The notes under the pieces were generated by a model. The model worked only from the letters and a program-made list of their open reading frames with translations. It was not told where the DNA came from and searched no databases. A program made the translations under genes and the position numbers. Below are positions 5,730-8,983 of a DNA stretch of 8,983 nucleotides, piece after piece; positions within the stretch are counted from its first letter, which is position 1, and the number at the start of each line of letters is the position of its first letter. This DNA comes from Desulfuromonadaceae bacterium (GTDB taxonomy: Bacteria; Desulfobacterota; Desulfuromonadia; Desulfuromonadales; Syntrophotaleaceae), in contig JAIOSZ010000201.1 in the NCBI GenBank assembly GCA_021107335.1, positions 1 to 8,983 on the forward strand, read 5' to 3'.

Positions 5730-6628
5730 GTTACGCTGAACATTTTGGCTTCGAGAGGGAGCCTTTTTCCAACGCTCCTGACGCCCGTTTTTATTTCAAC
5801 AGTGAGCAACACCGTCAATCGCTACAGCGGTTGATGTACGCTGTCGACTCGAATAAGGGGCTGGCGGTTCTGATTGGGGGCATCGGTACTGGAAAAACGA
5901 CCCTGGCACGGCGCATGCTCGACTGTCTGCCCGAAGACCGCTACGAGTCGTCTTTGCTGGTGATGGTCCATTCTGGCATCACGCCCGAATGGATTTTAAC
6001 CCGTATTGCCATGCAGTTCGGCGTCGAGGCACCGGCCTCCGATCGGCTGTCGCTGCTCAAACAGCTCTATGAACGGTTGCTGCAGATCGAAGAGTCTGGA
6101 CGTCGGGCCGTGGTCTTGATCGATGAGGCCCAGATGCTGCAAACCCGAGAGCTGATGGAAGAATTCCGCGGGTTGCTTAATCTGGAGATTCCATCCAAAA
6201 AGCTACTCAATATCGTCTTCTTCGGTTTGCCCGAAGTGGAGGATTGTCTGCATCTCGATGAACCGCTGGCCCAGCGGGTGGCGGTTAAGTATCAACTGCA
6301 TTCCTTTACCATTGAGACTACGACCAGCTACATTAATCACCGGATGCGGATTGCCGGTTCCGAACGGACCATTTTTGTGGACGATGCTATCCCTGCCATT
6401 CATCGTTTTACCGGTGGTGTGCCGCGCCTGATTAATACCATCTGCGACAACTGCTTGTTTGAAGCTTTTATGCGCAAGATGGAGCACGTCGATATCACAG
6501 TCGTGCATAGTGTCGCCGGAGACTTTGGTTTACTCAAGGAGCCCTTGACCGATTTGGCTCAATCGGAAAATCACTCTGATTTGGAGGAAATCGAGAACCT
6601 TCTCGATTCCCTTGAGCATAAGCTGTAA
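5726..6628 (+). CDS. ExeA/GspA/MshM-like AAA+ ATPase
   Basis: The 300-residue protein begins with the characteristic YAEHFGFEREPFSNAPDARFYF motif (split here: YAEHFGFEREPF at 3-14, then SNAPDARFYF), shared by ExeA, MshM and related ATPases. The Walker A motif GGIGTGKT is at residues 51-58 (K57), and Walker B VVLIDEAQ at 129-136 (D133, E134). A sensor-1-like NIVFFGLPE follows at 162-170, an arginine-finger candidate R184 in LAQRV, and a sensor-2 region GGVPRLINTICDNCL at 230-244. It ends in an acidic helical tail (DLEEIENLLDSLEHKL). It lacks the membrane helix and peptidoglycan-binding C-terminus of full ExeA, so it resembles the shorter cytoplasmic MshM form. AAGGGA (5712-5717) lies eight bases before the ATG. 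In relatives these ATPases help assemble secretins or pili in the envelope; here the target system is not visible. An intrinsic terminator follows the gene. Confidence 0.88.
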   Translation: MSYAEHFGFEREPFSNAPDARFYFNSEQHRQSLQRLMYAVDSNKGLAVLIGGIGTGKTTLARRMLDCLPEDRYESSLLVMVHSGITPEWILTRIAMQFGVEAPASDRLSLLKQLYERLLQIEESGRRAVVLIDEAQMLQTRELMEEFRGLLNLEIPSKKLLNIVFFGLPEVEDCLHLDEPLAQRVAVKYQLHSFTIETTTSYINHRMRIAGSERTIFVDDAIPAIHRFTGGVPRLINTICDNCLFEAFMRKMEHVDITVVHSVAGDFGLLKEPLTDLAQSENHSDLEEIENLLDSLEHKL

Positions 6629-6654
6629 GGCTTGCCTGCATATTCGAGTTCATG

Positions 6655-6686
6655 GAGCGGTCGAAATATTGACCGCTCTCTTTTTT
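6655..6686 (+). terminator. intrinsic (Rho-independent) terminator after the ATPase gene
   Basis: A perfect 8-bp GC-rich stem, GAGCGGTC (6655-6662) with GACCGCTC (6671-6678), encloses an 8-base loop. It is followed by TC and six T residues (6681-6686). It lies 27 bases after the ATPase stop and 35 bases before mutL, so it separates the TPR-ATPase block from mutL-miaA. Read-through would still be possible, since no strong mutL promoter is visible in the short remaining gap. Confidence 0.9.
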
Positions 6687-6720
6687 AAGTTTAGCTGTTA
6701 TACCGTAGTAGAAGGTTCGC

Positions 6721-8523
6721 ATGAAAGAGCAAATCCGCATACTGCCGGAACAACTCTGTAACCAGATTGCCGCTGGCGAAGTCGTTGAGCGCCCGGCATC
6801 GGTGGTCAAGGAGTTGATTGAAAATGCTCTTGACGCCCACGCCAGTAAAATTGTTGTGGAAATCGAGGCGGGCGGTAAACGGCTGATTCGTATCACCGAT
6901 AACGGTTGCGGAATGGATCGAGAAGATGCCTTTCTCTGCCTGGAGCGGCACGCGACCAGCAAGTTGCGTAGCGAGGCTGATCTCTTTCATCTGCAGACTC
7001 TCGGTTTTCGTGGCGAAGCGCTGCCTTCGATTGCCGCTATTTCCCGCTTGCGGCTTCGTACGCGAATCGACGAAGCCCTCGAGGGCTGGGAAATTCAAAT
7101 CGATGGTGGAACCGTGCGAAATGCTGAGGCCACCGGTATGCCCGTCGGTACTCTTATCGAAGTCAGAAACCTGTTTTTCAATACACCTGCCCGTCGTAAA
7201 TTTTTGCGCAGGGATGAGACGGAAGCCGGGCATATCAGTGACACGATTACCAAGTTGGCCCTGGCCTGCCCGCAGGTTCAGTTCCAGCTGGTTAATAACG
7301 GTCGCCGGCAGATCGACCTCAATCGGCAGAAAAATCTGGCTGAGAGGGTCGCCGGTCTACTCGGTCGGGCAGTGCTGAAAGACCTGGTGCCGGTGGAAGG
7401 AAAGCTGGATGGCATGCGTTTGCATGGTCTGATCAGTCAACCGTCCCTCAACCGTTCTGCAACCGGCAGCCAGTTCACCTTTATTAACGGCCGATATATT
7501 CGTGACCGATTAGTACAACATGCTTTGCGGGAGGGGTATCGTCACCTGTTGCTAAAAGGGCGGCATCCGATCGTGGTGTTGTTTCTAGAAATGGCACCGG
7601 AACAGGTCGATGTTAACGTGCATCCGACCAAACATGAGGTACGGTTTCGCGATCAATCCGTGGTGCATGATTTTATTGTTCAGACCTTGCAAAACACCCT
7701 GCGCTCTGCCGATTCTCAGTCGCCTACTCCCGCGGTCATCAGGCCTTCTGCCGCCGTTGCAGACAAGGCGATCTGGCCTTCACCGTCCCGTCCCTTGAAC
7801 ACCATCGACGGGGGTATCGATCAATCGGCAGCTGTGGGTGAGGGTGTGGCTATGTATCCTGTAGCACCCCTTAAAGAGATCAGCGGTGCCCTCGATTTGC
7901 CAAGTTTGTTGAGTGCTGCTCCATTGCATGAAGCTGGCGGTTATTATGCCAGCCTCAGGGTGATTGGCCAATTTTGCGAGAGTTATATTCTTTGTGAGGA
8001 TCAGCAGAACCTGGTGCTCATTGATCAGCACGCTGCCCATGAGCGAATCGGTTTCGAAAAGTTGCGAACTCAGTACAGTGGCTGTGGCGTGGAGCGGCAA
8101 GGTTTGCTTTTTCCTTTGGTGCTCGATTTCGACCACCGTGAAGCAGCATCCCTCGCGGAACACCAAGCTGAGTTGCAGAGCTTCGACTTTGAACTGGACT
8201 CTTTTGGCGGCAACTCTTTTGTTCCCAAGGAAATTCCACAGATCCTTGGGGATGCTGAGGCAGAAAAGCTGATTCGCGACGTGGTTACAGAATTGACTTC
8301 TTTTGGTGGCAGTTCCTTAGTGGAGGAACGAATTGAACAGTTGTTGGTCCTTATGGCTTGTCATCGGGTCATTCGCGCCAACCAGCAACTGAGTACGACG
8401 GAAATCGACTACCTGCTGCAGGAGCTCGATCAGGTCGATTTCAACGGCCATTGTCCCCACGGTAGGCCCGTTGTACAACGTCTTTCCCTGACTGAAATTG
8501 AACGCATGTTCAAGAGGACATGA
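6721..8523 (+). CDS. mutL: DNA mismatch repair protein MutL (endonuclease-type)
   Basis: MutL couples mismatch recognition by MutS to strand incision and removal. The N-terminal GHKL ATPase is complete: ENALDA at residues 34-39 (catalytic E34), DNGCGM at 60-65, GFRGEAL at 95-101, and VNVHPTKHEVRF (298-309) with K304. A variable, proline/alanine-rich linker spans about 330-405. The C-terminal domain carries the metal-dependent nicking motifs absent from E. coli MutL: DQHAAHERIGFE (435-446), ACHRVIRANQ (546-555), CPHGRP (578-583) and the terminal FKR. QGLLFP (460-465) fits the QxxLxP pattern used by MutL to bind the sliding clamp. The length of 600 residues is normal. The ATG at 6721 has AGAAGG at 6710-6715, five bases upstream. 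The stop overlaps the miaA start by one base. No mutS is in the window. Confidence 0.97.
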   Translation: MKEQIRILPEQLCNQIAAGEVVERPASVVKELIENALDAHASKIVVEIEAGGKRLIRITDNGCGMDREDAFLCLERHATSKLRSEADLFHLQTLGFRGEALPSIAAISRLRLRTRIDEALEGWEIQIDGGTVRNAEATGMPVGTLIEVRNLFFNTPARRKFLRRDETEAGHISDTITKLALACPQVQFQLVNNGRRQIDLNRQKNLAERVAGLLGRAVLKDLVPVEGKLDGMRLHGLISQPSLNRSATGSQFTFINGRYIRDRLVQHALREGYRHLLLKGRHPIVVLFLEMAPEQVDVNVHPTKHEVRFRDQSVVHDFIVQTLQNTLRSADSQSPTPAVIRPSAAVADKAIWPSPSRPLNTIDGGIDQSAAVGEGVAMYPVAPLKEISGALDLPSLLSAAPLHEAGGYYASLRVIGQFCESYILCEDQQNLVLIDQHAAHERIGFEKLRTQYSGCGVERQGLLFPLVLDFDHREAASLAEHQAELQSFDFELDSFGGNSFVPKEIPQILGDAEAEKLIRDVVTELTSFGGSSLVEERIEQLLVLMACHRVIRANQQLSTTEIDYLLQELDQVDFNGHCPHGRPVVQRLSLTEIERMFKRT

Positions 8524-8983
8524 TGAACGCAGGCAATGGTGGCGAACAACCCTTAACCCTGGTGGTGATTTGCGGCCCCACCGCGGGGGGCAAAACAGCG
8601 CTGGCTTTGCAACTGGCGGAACAGTGTGAGCTAGAAGTAATCTCCGCCGATTCAAGGCAGGTGTATCGGGGAATGGATATCGGCACGGCCAAGGCGACCG
8701 TTGAGGAGCGATCCAAGGTTCGCCATCATTTGATCGATGTGGTCAATCCTGATGAGGACTTTACGGCTTCCGACTTTATGCGACAGGGGCGCGCCGCCCT
8801 TCATGACATTGTGGGCCGTAAGCGCCTGCCGGTGGTTGTAGGGGGAACCGGATTATATGTCGAGGCGTTGCTGCGTGGTCTGGTTGATGCGCCAGGCGCC
8901 GATCCGGCGCTGCGTCAGGAACTGGCAGAGTCAGAGCTTACGCACGGTCCCGGTAGTTTGCATGCCCGGCTGCAGGTGATCGA
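8523..8983 (+). CDS. miaA: tRNA dimethylallyltransferase, N-terminal part (3' truncated by window)
   Basis: MiaA transfers a dimethylallyl group to N6 of adenosine 37 in tRNAs that read codons starting with U, the first step toward i6A and ms2i6A. The visible 153 residues include the P-loop GPTAGGKT at about 18-25, then ISADSRQVYRGMDIGTAKA (the ADSRQVY prenyl-transfer/tRNA-contact segment). These are followed by RHHLIDVVNPDEDFTASDF and VVVGGTGLYVEALLRGL. The frame stays open to the last base, so this is an edge truncation rather than a broken gene. ATG 8523 shares its A with the mutL TGA, and AGAGGA (8513-8518) lies four bases upstream, indicating tight translational coupling with mutL. In many Proteobacteria and Desulfuromonadales hfq follows, just beyond this window. 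Confidence 0.96.
   Translation, partial: MNAGNGGEQPLTLVVICGPTAGGKTALALQLAEQCELEVISADSRQVYRGMDIGTAKATVEERSKVRHHLIDVVNPDEDFTASDFMRQGRAALHDIVGRKRLPVVVGGTGLYVEALLRGLVDAPGADPALRQELAESELTHGPGSLHARLQVI

Noticed and set aside
5405..5818. Antisense ORF of 137 codons spanning the TPR-ATPase gap
   Set aside because: It overlaps the 3' end of the TPR gene and the 5' end of the ATPase gene, both well supported on the + strand, and its product has an arginine/proline-rich shadow-like composition.
6669..6704. Possible mutL promoter (TTGACC followed by TATACC)
   Set aside because: The hexamers are about 24 bases apart, too far for sigma-70, and the -35-like element is part of the terminator stem.
6691..7233. 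Antisense ORF of 180 codons opposite mutL
   Set aside because: It lies opposite the conserved ATPase-domain coding sequence of mutL, shows no recognisable family and has no independent support; it is a shadow frame.

Overview
This window looks like chromosomal core sequence from a moderate-GC Desulfuromonadales-type bacterium (Desulfobacterota, formerly Deltaproteobacteria; a Pelobacter/Desulfuromonas/Geobacter relative). That placement is inferred from gene content and order: a C-terminal tRNA nucleotidyltransferase fragment, then a short site-2 protease, scpA-scpB and an rluB-type pseudouridine synthase, then a TPR protein, an ExeA-like ATPase, mutL and miaA. All recognisable genes are on the + strand. 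I see no tRNA, rRNA, CRISPR array, insertion sequence or phage gene.

Layout. Bases 1-441 hold the end of a tRNA nucleotidyltransferase/poly(A) polymerase-family gene. A good sigma-70-like promoter (479-507) precedes a tight cluster (537-3314): an M50 membrane metalloprotease, ScpA and ScpB (the kleisin and its winged-helix partner in the Smc-ScpAB condensin), and a 23S rRNA pseudouridine synthase. A 190-base gap (3315-3504), the longest non-coding stretch, holds a second candidate promoter (3449-3478). It leads into a 704-residue TPR protein with an acidic disordered middle, followed by a 300-residue AAA+ ATPase of the ExeA/GspA/MshM type. An intrinsic terminator (6655-6686) closes this block. 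mutL (6721-8523) follows, with a 1-base stop/start overlap into miaA, which runs off the right edge.

How the genes work together. scpA and scpB overlap and act in chromosome organisation. rluB, miaA and the first gene act on rRNA or tRNA. MutL is the endonuclease-competent form of the mismatch-repair protein, with a likely clamp-binding motif. The least understood part is the TPR + ExeA-like ATPase pair. It resembles the MshN/MshM partnership of MSHA pilus loci and the ATPase partners of type II secretion, but no pilus or secretion gene is present here. Other points worth attention are two G8 tracts, one inside the M50 protease gene and one inside a 33-codon reading frame whose stop overlaps the ATPase start.
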